Shown here piece by piece: positions 1 through 7,229 of a stretch of 24,867 nt of DNA. Position numbers and translations under genes: made by a program. Within the stretch, counting starts at the first letter, position 1. Each line of letters opens with the position of its first letter. The stretch comes from Planctomycetota bacterium (lineage in GTDB: Bacteria; Planctomycetota; PUPC01; DSUN01): contig VGYW01000080.1 of NCBI GenBank assembly GCA_016872875.1, positions 1 to 24,867 of the forward strand, in the 5' to 3' direction. The notes beneath the pieces are model-generated. The model was given only the letters and a program-made list of their open reading frames with translations, ran no database searches and had not been told where the DNA came from.

Positions 1-78
1 GCTCCCTTCGGTCGCCCTGGGCTACGGCTGGGTCGCCCGCGTCGGCGGGCTACAAGGCCCCGAGATGTGGGCAAAGAT

Positions 79-157
79 CAGGGCTTCGCCCTGGGCTGTT
101 ATAGTACGCCCCTGTCGGGGCTCCGGAGTAGTTCACCAGAATTGGGGGCCATACTCG
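79..157. repeat. Single arm of the large palindromic repeat found at 17196-17484
   Basis: The segment begins with CAGGGCTTCGCCCTGGGCTG and ends with GGGGGCCATACTC. It matches the right arm of the palindrome at 17397-17484 at both ends, with a diverged middle. No partner arm is visible to the left, so this is a half copy or the other arm lies outside the window. No gene is supported in 1-234. Confidence 0.75.
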
Positions 158-180
158 GGAGCTGCGGGAGTGCGAGGGGG

Positions 181-208
181 CTTCTCTGTACCCCAACACC
201 GAACGCCC
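181..208 (-). repeat. Post-gene GGTGTT-type repeat, copy 1
   Basis: Read on the minus strand, this segment carries GGTGTTGGGGTACAG shortly after the stop of the GH36 gene. Similar sequence follows the GH4 gene (4185-4227) and nifS (5956-5987). Its position downstream of three stop codons suggests a 3'-flanking interspersed repeat. No U-rich hairpin typical of an intrinsic terminator is present. Confidence 0.6.
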
Positions 209-234
209 AATGCCTGTCTCCGCCTGCCTCGTCC

Positions 235-2847
235 TTACAGCGTTCCGAGGGGGTCCTTGGCGCCGGCGTGGATGAAGCGGGGGAGGCCCCAGGCGGCGTG
301 GTCGCAGGTGAAGTCGTCGCCGCCGTTGAGGACGCGGAGGATGACCTCCTTCGCGCCCGCGATGTCGGTTTGGAGGGAGTGGGCGGTTCGGGGACGCAGG
401 ACGGGGCTTTGGGCTATGAGCTTGCCGTCGGCAAGGACCTGGAACAGGACGCTTCCGCCGCCGCTCATGTCGTCGAGGCCGACCTCCGCCTTGAACTGGA
501 CGAAGCCCTTGCCCGCGACGTCGAAGACGATGTCGGCCGGGGTCGCGTCGTTGAAGGAATGGGTCCAGAGGGCCTTGGGGAGGCGCTTGCCGGCGATGGC
601 GACGGCTCGGCCGTAGTAGTTGCGGTTCTTGCGGATGGGGTTATTCGCGCCGGCGGTGGCGCGAACCCAGGGGATTTCGGTCGCAAAGGTCACGCCCTTG
701 AGAGCCGCGAGATCAGGCTCGGCCGGGCGGGCTTTGCGGGGCGGCGGGAGCTTTGGCTTGCCGAGAGAGGCGTCCTGGATGAACACCAGGTCGCTCGTGT
801 AAGGCTCGGGGAGGCTCAAGGTGAGGCCCTTCTGCATCAGGTCGTCACCCGGGCGGGTCGTGGGCGCGAGGGAGCCGTCCTCGGACCAGAGCGAGTATTG
901 CGCCTGGGCATCGAGGCCCTTGAGCCTGACGGTCTGGGAGCCTTCATCGGATTCGGGGCGGAAGATGTAGAGCGTGCCCTTCTTGAGGCTCGTGCTCCAA
1001 TAGAACATTCCGTCCCAGCGCTTGCCGTCGGGGCGGGGCAGGATGTGGTGGACCTTGACGTCGCGAAGGATGGGGCGGACCCAGTCCTTGTAGATTTCGG
1101 CGGAGCGGCGGGCGGATTCCTTTTCCTCATCGGACCACTTTGGGGTGTCGGTGGGGTCAATCTGCCAGGCGCCCATCATGGCCGAACGCCAGAGGAAGGT
1201 GCCCGGCTCGTCGCCAGGGACGCGGTAGAAGTTGTCGTAGGTGTAGGCCTGAAGGAGGAGGGGCGGGAAGGCCCAGGTCGAGTCCCAGATGCTCTGGCGG
1301 TTGGGGAGGTTCGAGAGGGTGTCGGTGGTCACGGTGTAGTGGGTGCGCTGGATGACGCCGAAGTCCTTGATGTGTCCGCCACCCGAGCAGTTCTCCAGGA
1401 TGAGACCGGGGAACGCCTTGAGGAGCGCCTCCTGGACCTCATAGTAGCCCATCGCCGCCCAGTAGCTGGCGTCGGTGCCGTGGCGGTGGCGATGGCTCGC
1501 CCGACTGCACCGTGTGGTGATCGGGTCAATGTCGTGCTTGACGTAGTCTAGCTTGTGGTGGGCGACGAGCCACTGGGTCTTGCGCTTCGCCCAGTCGCGG
1601 GCCTCCTGGCAGGCGAGGCAGAGCTTTCCGCCGACGAACGCCCCCGGCCGCCAGTCCGCCGGGTAGTCCTCGCGGAACCAGTCGGGGTGGGAGCGGGCGT
1701 TGAGCGCGCCGGGATCGCTTGACAGGCCGCCGTTGGTCCACGCGCACCAGAGGGCGAGCCGCATGCCCGCAGCGTGGACGTATTCCTCGATGGGCTTGAC
1801 GCCGTTCGGGAAGCGGGCGGGGTCCCAGCGCCAGTCGCCCACGTGGGGGAACCACATGGCGTCGGGCATGAATGCCTCGAAGCCGATTTCGCGGCAGAAG
1901 CGCGCGCTGCGCAGCACGTCGGCCTCCTTCGCCTTGTCGCCCCCAACGTCAATGTAGAGGTTGTAGGCCAGGATGGGGTCTGGGCAGTCCTTTGGCGGGG
2001 CGGGACGCAGCTTCTCGACGATGAAGCGGTGGAGGCTATGGCTCCCCTCATCGAGGTCGCCGGCGTAGCAGCCCACGAAGGCGGGGGGCACGAGAAAAGT
2101 CTCGCCCGGCTCGATGTCGGTCTTGAAGTCGGGATGGTTCCCCACATCGAGGTCGAAGGCGCCGGCCGCGTTGGCGGCTCGCGCATGGATTCGCCCTAGG
2201 CCAGAAAACTCCCACCCGACGTAAAGCCCCTCGGTCTCGCCCACCTGCACGGCCAGCCAGGGCACGGGGCTTGCGCCATCCTCGCAGTTGCTCGCCAGGG
2301 TGAGGTTCAGCTTGGGGTCGAGCGGTTGGCTGAGGGTGCCGCCCTGCGTGCTCGCGTTGCTCCCGCCGCGCTTGATCCACCAGAGGGCCGCCGCCCCGCC
2401 CGGCCGCAGCCCGCGGAGCGACAGGCTATCCTGGTGCCCGAGCGTGACCCGCTGGCCGGAAAGGTTCTCTATCTCCATCCAATGTTCCACCGGCCCGCGG
2501 CTCGGCCGAGCCCGCCAGATCGAGCGCAGAGCCAGCTTCGGCTCCGCGTTTGCGAACGCCAGCGTGACCGTTCCCGCCGCCTCGTCGCGCGTTCCCCGCA
2601 CGAAAGCCCACGCGGTCTGCGCCTCCTTCTGGCCCACCCACACCCTGCCCATGAGCGGCACGGCCATCCCCTCCCCTGACCAGTTGTGCTTCGTCCCCGT
2701 GCCCGCGAGCCGCCGGATAATCGGCCGCTCCCCCGCGATGCCAACCTCCACTTCGGTATCGGCGGTGGACAGATTCCACGTCTCGCCCACAGCGACCTCC
2801 TCAAGCGCGAGTGCGCAACCAAGCAAAACCCAGCACGCAGGCGTCAT
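235..2847 (-). CDS. Secreted GH36-like alpha-galactosidase with C-terminal NPCBM module (870 aa)
   Basis: The likely role is hydrolysis of terminal alpha-galactosides outside the cytoplasm. The ATG at 2847 follows GGAGAC at good spacing and begins a short hydrophobic leader (MTPACWVLLGCALA); the open frame extends further upstream, but that part is repeat DNA. Residues about 20-280 form the N-terminal beta-supersandwich. The catalytic barrel spans about 290-600, with YVKHDID (candidate nucleophile D439), ENCSGGG (485-491, the GH36/clan GH-D signature region) and TTDT (candidate acid/base D509). A beta-rich segment follows. Residues about 714-857 match an NPCBM carbohydrate-binding module (AEVGLDDMSGGGSV, DHAAWG). 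The family assignment rests on these motifs; the substrate is inferred. GH27 or another GH-D activity is possible. A repeat-derived inverted repeat lies in its 5' leader. Confidence 0.85.
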   Translation of the reverse strand: MTPACWVLLGCALALEEVAVGETWNLSTADTEVEVGIAGERPIIRRLAGTGTKHNWSGEGMAVPLMGRVWVGQKEAQTAWAFVRGTRDEAAGTVTLAFANAEPKLALRSIWRARPSRGPVEHWMEIENLSGQRVTLGHQDSLSLRGLRPGGAAALWWIKRGGSNASTQGGTLSQPLDPKLNLTLASNCEDGASPVPWLAVQVGETEGLYVGWEFSGLGRIHARAANAAGAFDLDVGNHPDFKTDIEPGETFLVPPAFVGCYAGDLDEGSHSLHRFIVEKLRPAPPKDCPDPILAYNLYIDVGGDKAKEADVLRSARFCREIGFEAFMPDAMWFPHVGDWRWDPARFPNGVKPIEEYVHAAGMRLALWCAWTNGGLSSDPGALNARSHPDWFREDYPADWRPGAFVGGKLCLACQEARDWAKRKTQWLVAHHKLDYVKHDIDPITTRCSRASHRHRHGTDASYWAAMGYYEVQEALLKAFPGLILENCSGGGHIKDFGVIQRTHYTVTTDTLSNLPNRQSIWDSTWAFPPLLLQAYTYDNFYRVPGDEPGTFLWRSAMMGAWQIDPTDTPKWSDEEKESARRSAEIYKDWVRPILRDVKVHHILPRPDGKRWDGMFYWSTSLKKGTLYIFRPESDEGSQTVRLKGLDAQAQYSLWSEDGSLAPTTRPGDDLMQKGLTLSLPEPYTSDLVFIQDASLGKPKLPPPRKARPAEPDLAALKGVTFATEIPWVRATAGANNPIRKNRNYYGRAVAIAGKRLPKALWTHSFNDATPADIVFDVAGKGFVQFKAEVGLDDMSGGGSVLFQVLADGKLIAQSPVLRPRTAHSLQTDIAGAKEVILRVLNGGDDFTCDHAAWGLPRFIHAGAKDPLGTL

Positions 2848-2859
2848 GATGTCTCCATC

Positions 2860-2915
2860 GTAGGGACACGCGGCTCGCGCGTCGAAGACGGGACAGGCGA
2901 GCCGCCCGTCCCTAC
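2860..2915 (-). repeat. Inverted repeat in the leader of the GH36 gene
   Basis: Arms 2860-2879 and 2896-2915 are complementary at about 17 of 20 positions, separated by 16 bases. The structure begins 13 bases upstream of the ATG at 2847, just outside the GGAG ribosome-binding site, so a leader transcript could fold here. It also resembles the other short interspersed palindromes of this window, so it may be a repeat insertion and not a regulator. Confidence 0.6.
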
Positions 2916-2916
2916 G

Positions 2917-3025
2917 ACTTTCCGCAACACGAACTAATGAGCTTCTACTGCGGACTCCTGTGGCGACAAGCGTCCCGCTTGTCGAAGGGCCCAAGGCAGC
3001 CGCAAGCGGGACGCTCGCGGCTACA
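2917..3025. repeat. Composite of MITE-end motifs plus a CAAGCGTCCCGCTTG-type palindrome pair
   Basis: ACTTTCCGCAACACGAA (2917-2933) is nearly the same as the right end of the element at 9918-10043. It is followed by CTAATGAG (2934-2941) and then CTTCTACTGCGGA (2942-2954), close to that element's left end. Two inverted copies of a core AGCGTCCCGCTTG follow (2958-2984 and 3001-3025). The last copy supplies the TAG stop of the HicB-like gene. Confidence 0.65.
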
Positions 3026-3224
3026 CTGCGGTCACGGAGGGTGGGAGAGGGTCGCCCTGCTCGATGCACGACTCGATGAGCTTTCGGGCGACGTCCTGGG
3101 CGATCTCCATCGTCTCGGCGAGCGTGCGGCCCTGGGCCACCAGCCCCTGAAGCTCATCGCTCGTCGCCAGATACCCGCCCTCCTCAAGGGGCTCGATCTT
3201 CACAGCAATCAGCACTTCCGCCAT
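3021..3224 (-). CDS. HicB-like antitoxin, orphan (67 aa)
   Basis: The small protein has the HicB-type partial RNase-H-like fold pattern: a first strand AVKIEPLEEGGYLATSDELQG followed by QGRTLAETMEIAQDVARKLIE. In HicAB toxin-antitoxin pairs this protein binds and neutralises the HicA mRNA interferase. No HicA-sized partner (a dsRBD-like protein of about 60-80 aa) is seen on either side, so it is an orphan or serves another role. The ATG at 3224 lies about 37 bases from a predicted transcription start set by the promoter at 3268-3296. The stop codon falls inside a palindromic repeat, so the native C-terminus may have been altered by a repeat insertion. It lacks the C-terminal DNA-binding domain of longer HicB proteins. 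Confidence 0.75.
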   Translation of the reverse strand: MAEVLIAVKIEPLEEGGYLATSDELQGLVAQGRTLAETMEIAQDVARKLIESCIEQGDPLPPSVTAV

Positions 3225-3267
3225 AGCACAAGCTCTCCGCGCAGGTGTGGGAACGCTCAATCGCCGA

Positions 3268-3296
3268 ATCATAGCCGCCCGCAAGCGGCAAGTCAA
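3268..3296 (-). promoter_or_regulatory. Sigma-70-type promoter for the HicB-like gene
   Basis: On the minus strand the sequence reads TTGACT, a 17-base spacer, then TATGAT. The -35 box is at 3291-3296 and the -10 box at 3268-3273. Transcription would begin near 3261, giving a short leader before the ATG at 3224. Confidence 0.75.
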
Positions 3297-3486
3297 ATGG
3301 GTGCCACCCTCATGCAGCAACAGCGCACTTGTGTGCACCAGCGTGTCGCTAACTCGCCCCCACCGAGCTTGCCTCAGCGAGGCTATGATTGGCAGCTAGC
3401 GCGCGGCGCGGGCCACGCGGAGCCCAGCAAGCGCATCTGCGAACCTCAGCAGCTCCATGATCCCAGGCGCGCGGAGGCGCGCCCCA

Positions 3487-3857
3487 GTGTCTTCCGGAGT
3501 TGGCCAACTCCGGAAGACACACCGCGAACCCCGGAGCCCTCGTGAGCATGGTTACGGACCTCGCGAGGTCCGTAACGCAGTGCGAGCCACCCCCGCCACG
3601 GCCTGTTCCGGAGTTGGCCAACTCCGGAACCCACACCGCGAACCCCGGAGCCCCCGTGAGCATGGTTACGGACCTCGCGAGGTCAGTAACGCAGTGCGAG
3701 CCACCCCCGCCACGGCCTGTTCCGGAGTTGGCCAACTCCGGAACCCACACCGCGAACCCCGGAGCCCCCGTGAGCATGGTTACGGACCTCGCGAGGTCCG
3801 TAATCGCAAGCGGGCACAGGGCCGCCAGGGCCTCTTGCGGAGTTGGCCAACTCCGGT
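3487..3857. repeat. Tandem 114-bp repeat built from two different perfect palindromes
   Basis: Palindrome P1 (half-site TCCGGAGTTGG, then its reverse complement) occurs at 3487-3520, 3605-3630, 3719-3744 and, reduced to an 18-bp core, at 3838-3855. Palindrome P2 (half-site GTTACGGACCTCG plus its complement) occurs at 3551-3576, 3665-3690 (one mismatch) and 3779-3804. The period is 114 bp, giving about 3.3 units. In unit 1 the P1 arms are longer (34 bp in total) and differ from the other units on both sides in a complementary way, which keeps the pairing. Reading frames are open on both strands here but encode only repeats, so no gene is called. The gene-less stretch 3225-4231 also holds a fragment shared with about 8980-9000 (CCAGCGTGTCGCT). 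Confidence 0.9.
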
Positions 3858-3998
3858 ACCGAGCTTGCAGGCACAGGGGCCGCGGAGGAAAGCTCGTCCC
3901 AAGCTTGCCGAAGGGCGAGTTTGGATCCATCGCCCTAGAGGGGCATGGGGCCCGTCAGTCACGTGTGAGAATGCGCCCAGATCCGCTATCACACCCCG

Positions 3999-4022
3999 CC
4001 CTCAAGCGTTCTCGCTTGAGGG
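3999..4022. repeat. Perfect 10-bp stem hairpin
   Basis: CCCTCAAGCG, loop TTCT, CGCTTGAGGG. No T-run follows on either strand, so an intrinsic terminator is not supported. It lies in the gene-less region downstream of the GH4 gene. Confidence 0.6.
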
Positions 4023-4184
4023 TATCTCCGGGGGCTGTCACCGACCTCACCCTCAACGGGAGCCGTCGAGGGCGGCACCCGCGCCCTCGCGAACGTTCTG
4101 ATACGCTCGGGAGGCTAACGTCACGCGGCCACAATCCAGCGCGTCCTACTATCCTCCCGAGGGCATTCAAGCCTTCCGGAGGGA

Positions 4185-4227
4185 GGCTTCCCTGTACCCC
4201 AACACCTAACACCCAAAACCTAAAACC
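4185..4227 (-). repeat. Post-gene GGTGTT-type repeat, copy 2
   Basis: It begins within a few bases of the GH4 stop codon. On the minus strand it reads GGTTTTAGGTTTTGGG, then GTGTTAGGTGTTGGGGTACA, then GGGAAGCC. The shared GGTGTTGGGGTACAG core links it to copy 1, and the GGTGTT units link it to copy 3. Confidence 0.6.
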
Positions 4228-4231
4228 TTCT

Positions 4232-5701
4232 TCACTTCTTCCCCGCCTTCTTCCTCCTCTCCGCCCTCATCTCGGCCACCGACCTGGTGTGGAGCCTGGC
4301 CGCGCCCTGCCAGGTCCAGGTGCCGAGGGGCTTCTGGCTGGCGAGGCGCCGCCTTGCGGCAGGGATTTCCGCGGCGTACTGCGGCAGCCACTTGGCCTGG
4401 GCCACGAGCATCGCGTCGGTCATCTGCCAGATTTCAGGCGGGTTGAGGCAGGCGGCGGTGAGCGGGTCGTGGAGCATTGCCTGCTTGAGGAGCGTGACGT
4501 TCCCCTCGACGGCGGCCTTGACGGCCATCCTCTGGACGTTGATGCTGGCGGAGAGGGTGGCGGCGCAGGCCAGCGGCAGCTCCCCCACCCGCGGGATGTT
4601 CATCCCGTTGCGGTCAACGTAGCCGGGCACCTCCACGATGCAGTCGTCGGCCAGGTTCGAGATGGTGCCGTTGTTCCGCACGTTGAAGTGGCCGCGGTAG
4701 AGGCGTCCCGTCTCAAGCCCTTCGATGATGTAGGAGCCGTGCTCGTGCCCCCGCGTGGCAGGCGAGATGGGCTTGGCCTCCTCCTTGAGCCACTTTGGGA
4801 ACTCGGTCTTGAACCAGTTGCGCCCCTCGGTGCAGACGCGGAGGTAGCCGCCCGTCTCGCCGAGAATCCAGGACGACAGGTCGATCCAGCGCGCGATCTC
4901 CTTCGGGCGCTTGCGATACCAGGGCACGTACTCGGAGAGGTGGCCGTTGGATTCCGTGGAGTAGTAGCCGAACCGCCGCAGGACGTCGATCCGCACCTTC
5001 TCGGTCTTGGAGTAGACCGGGTGGCGCTCGAAGGCGGCGAGGAGCTCCTGGCTCGTCACCTTGCGGCCCTGGTAGACGATCTGCACGTACCAGGTCTGGT
5101 GGTTGATCCCGGCGCAGACGATGTCCACCTCGCTCGCGCTCTTCGCGCCGAGCACCTGGGCGATCTGGTGGTGTCCGCCGATGACGCCGTGGCAGAGGCC
5201 CACGGTGTTCACGCGGCCGTACTCGATGGCCGCCCAGGTGTTCATGGCGTTGGGGTTCGCGTAGTTGAGGAACAGCACGTCGGGCTTGGCGGCCTCGCGG
5301 ATGTCCCTACAGAAGGCCAGGATGCAGGGGATGTTGCGCTGGCCGTACATTATGCCGCCTGGGGCGAGGGTGTCGCCCACGCACTGGTCAACGCCGTAGC
5401 GTAGCGGGATGTCAATATCGAGCTTGAAGGCCTCGAGGCCGCCGACTCGGACGACGTTGATCACGTAGTCGGCGTCGGCCACGGCGCGGCGGCGGTCGAG
5501 GGTCGCCTCGATCCGGGCGGGCAGCCTGCTCGCCCGCAAGTCCCGCTCGCAGAGGGCCGCCACCATGTCCAGGTTGCGCCGGTTGATGTCGTGGAACGCG
5601 AACCGCGTGTCCTGAAGCTCGGGGACGGCCAGGATGTCGCGGAAGAGTCCGCGCGTGAACCCGATGCTCCCGGCCCCGATGAAGGCCACCTTGATAGCCA
5701 A
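4232..5701 (-). CDS. GH4 alpha-galactosidase (MelA-like), NAD+/Mn2+-dependent (489 aa)
   Basis: This cytoplasmic GH4 enzyme would cleave alpha-galactosides by the NAD-dependent oxidation/elimination route. The start is a TTG at 5701 preceded by AAAGGAG at 8 bases. Translation from it begins directly at the Rossmann motif IKVAFIGAGSIGFTRG, whereas upstream in-frame ATGs have no such site. Further motifs are FLNYANPNAMNTWA (144-157), GLCHG with metal-ligand C170, and CAGINHQTW with metal-ligand H201. Later blocks STESNGHLSEYVPWY, NVRNNGTISNL and EVPGYVDRNGMNIPRVGELP follow E. coli MelA in order, so the alpha-galactosidase branch is more likely than alpha-glucosidase or glucuronidase. There is no signal peptide. 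It has its own promoter at 5756-5784. Together with the secreted GH36-like enzyme it suggests extracellular and intracellular steps of galactoside use. Confidence 0.9.
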   Translation of the reverse strand: MAIKVAFIGAGSIGFTRGLFRDILAVPELQDTRFAFHDINRRNLDMVAALCERDLRASRLPARIEATLDRRRAVADADYVINVVRVGGLEAFKLDIDIPLRYGVDQCVGDTLAPGGIMYGQRNIPCILAFCRDIREAAKPDVLFLNYANPNAMNTWAAIEYGRVNTVGLCHGVIGGHHQIAQVLGAKSASEVDIVCAGINHQTWYVQIVYQGRKVTSQELLAAFERHPVYSKTEKVRIDVLRRFGYYSTESNGHLSEYVPWYRKRPKEIARWIDLSSWILGETGGYLRVCTEGRNWFKTEFPKWLKEEAKPISPATRGHEHGSYIIEGLETGRLYRGHFNVRNNGTISNLADDCIVEVPGYVDRNGMNIPRVGELPLACAATLSASINVQRMAVKAAVEGNVTLLKQAMLHDPLTAACLNPPEIWQMTDAMLVAQAKWLPQYAAEIPAARRRLASQKPLGTWTWQGAARLHTRSVAEMRAERRKKAGKK

Positions 5702-5755
5702 GCGAGCGTCTCCTTTCTCCGTCTCGACGGCAGCGCCCATTCCACACACGGGGCG

Positions 5756-5784
5756 GTTGTAGCCGAAGCGGGCCGCTTTGTCAA
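5756..5784 (-). promoter_or_regulatory. Sigma-70-type promoter for the GH4 gene
   Basis: TTGACA (5779-5784), a 17-base spacer, then TACAAC (5756-5761) on the minus strand. Transcription would begin near 5749, about 48 bases before the TTG start at 5701. Confidence 0.75.
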
Positions 5785-5955
5785 GAGAAGAGCGAACTAT
5801 GAGGAATGCAGGAACCCAGGAAGGGGCAATAACCGCCCCGCTTAGACTCGCCGGCCCAGCCTCCGAGCTTCGGCCCCAAATCAGCTCTTTTCCTGCCTTC
5901 CTGCCTTCCTTATAGCCCATCTTCGCTTGGGCCGCGAAAGGCCTCCCATTCCGGA

Positions 5956-5987
5956 CCCCCAACACCTAACACCGAACACCTGACACC
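5956..5987 (-). repeat. Post-gene GGTGTT-type repeat, copy 3
   Basis: On the minus strand, short tandem units GGTGTCA, GGTGTTC, GGTGTTA and GGTGTTG follow within 15 bases of the nifS stop. The stretch 5785-5955 holds the upstream side of the GH4 promoter and a short GGAAGGCA tandem, but no gene. Confidence 0.6.
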
Positions 5988-5999
5988 GTTCTCCTTCTG

Positions 6000-7229
6000 T
6001 CACGCCTTGCCCTTGGGGACAAAGGGGGAGAGCTCGCGGAGGCGATGGATGATGGGGGGCATGTGCTCGACGACGAAGTCGATCTCGTCCTGAGTGTTGT
6101 AGCGGCTGAGGCTGAAGCGGATGGAGCCGTGGGCGGCGGTGAAGGGGACGCCCATCGCCCGCAGGACGTGGCTCGGCTCGAGCGAGCCAGAGGTGCAGGC
6201 GGAGCCGGAGGAGGCGCAGACGCCGAGCTCGTCGAGCATGAGGAGGATGGACTCGCCCTCGACGAACTCGAAGCCGATGTTGGCGGTGTTGGGCAGGCGG
6301 CGGTCGCGGCGGCCGTTCACGTGGGAATCGGGGCAGTTGGCGAGGATGCCCGCCTCGATGCGGTCGCGGAGGGCGCGGACCCGCGTGACCTCTTCCCTCA
6401 TATACTGGGCGGCGAGCTCGGCGGCGGCGCCGAGGCCGACGATGTAGGGCACGTTCTCCGTGCCCGCCCGCTTGCCGCTCTCCTGGTGGCCGCCGAGGAC
6501 GAAGGGGGCGAGGCGGGTGCCCTTCCGCACGTAGAGGACGCCCACCCCCTTCGGCGCGTGGAGCTTGTGGCCGGAGAGGGCGAGGAGGTCGAGCGGCGTC
6601 CGCCGCAGGTCCACCGGCAGCTTGCCGACGACCTGAACGGCATCGGTGTGGAAGACGACGCCCTTGCGCTGGCAGACCGCGGCGATCTCCTCGATCGGAA
6701 AGACCACGCCGGTCTCGTTGTTCGCCCACATGACGGAGACGATGGCCGTGTCGTCCGTGATCATCTCCTCGAGCAGTTGGAGGTCGAGGAGCCCTTCGCG
6801 GTCAACGGGCAGCTCGGTCAGGCGGCAGCCCTGGTTGGCCAGGTAGCGGCAGGTGGAGAGGACGGCTGGGTGCTCGACTCTGGTGGTGACGGCGTGGTGC
6901 TTGCGTCCGGCGAGGGCCTCCACGGTGCCGCGGAGCGCCGCGTTGTCGCTCTCGGTGCCGCAACTGGTGAAGACGATTTCGGAGGGGTCGGCGCCCAGGA
7001 GCGCGGCCACCTGCTCGCGGGCGCGCTCGACGTGTCGGCGCACCTGCCCCCCGAAGCTGTGCATCGAGGAGGCATTGCCGTAGAGCTCCCCGAAGAACGG
7101 CCTCATCGCTTCGATGACCTCGGGGGCAACGCGCGTCGTCGCGTTGTTGTCGAGATAGATGACCTTCCTCACGGCCGGCCCCATCGTCCTCGTCCTCGTC
7201 CCTCGTCCCTCGTCCTCGATTGTCTTCAC
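6000..7229 (-). CDS. Cysteine desulfurase NifS (409 aa)
   Basis: This PLP enzyme converts L-cysteine to alanine and delivers persulfide sulfur to NifU. Visible elements are YLDNNATTRVAPEV near the N-terminus, H120 (TRVEHPAV, PLP stacking), DAVQ with D196 and Q199, Schiff-base lysine K222 in SGHKLHAPKG, and catalytic C345 in CASSGSACTSGSLEPSHVL. The short catalytic loop is typical of the NifS/IscS group. The GTG start at 7229 overlaps the nifU stop (GTGA) and is preceded by GAGGAGGAG, implying translational coupling. The first 15 residues come from a GGACGA-type simple repeat. An ATG at 7184 (MGPAVRKVIYL) would give a more usual N-terminus and is a real alternative. Confidence 0.93.
   Translation of the reverse strand: MKTIEDEGRGTRTRTMGPAVRKVIYLDNNATTRVAPEVIEAMRPFFGELYGNASSMHSFGGQVRRHVERAREQVAALLGADPSEIVFTSCGTESDNAALRGTVEALAGRKHHAVTTRVEHPAVLSTCRYLANQGCRLTELPVDREGLLDLQLLEEMITDDTAIVSVMWANNETGVVFPIEEIAAVCQRKGVVFHTDAVQVVGKLPVDLRRTPLDLLALSGHKLHAPKGVGVLYVRKGTRLAPFVLGGHQESGKRAGTENVPYIVGLGAAAELAAQYMREEVTRVRALRDRIEAGILANCPDSHVNGRRDRRLPNTANIGFEFVEGESILLMLDELGVCASSGSACTSGSLEPSHVLRAMGVPFTAAHGSIRFSLSRYNTQDEIDFVVEHMPPIIHRLRELSPFVPKGKA

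Noticed and set aside
67..1551. Long open frame on the plus strand opposite the GH36 gene
   Set aside because: It is a GC-codon shadow of the GH36 gene; its amino-acid composition (A, G, R, V, E runs) is non-natural and no motif is present. The same applies to the long plus-strand frames at 3500-5404, 6045-7583, 12875-14497 and 15192-17042.
3349..3930. Repeat-containing protein with TDLARSVT and PELANSG motifs
   Set aside because: The motifs are readings of the two palindromes and appear on both strands; there is no ribosome-binding site and no non-repeat domain.
3999..4022. Intrinsic terminator
   Set aside because: The hairpin is perfect but no U-run follows on either strand.
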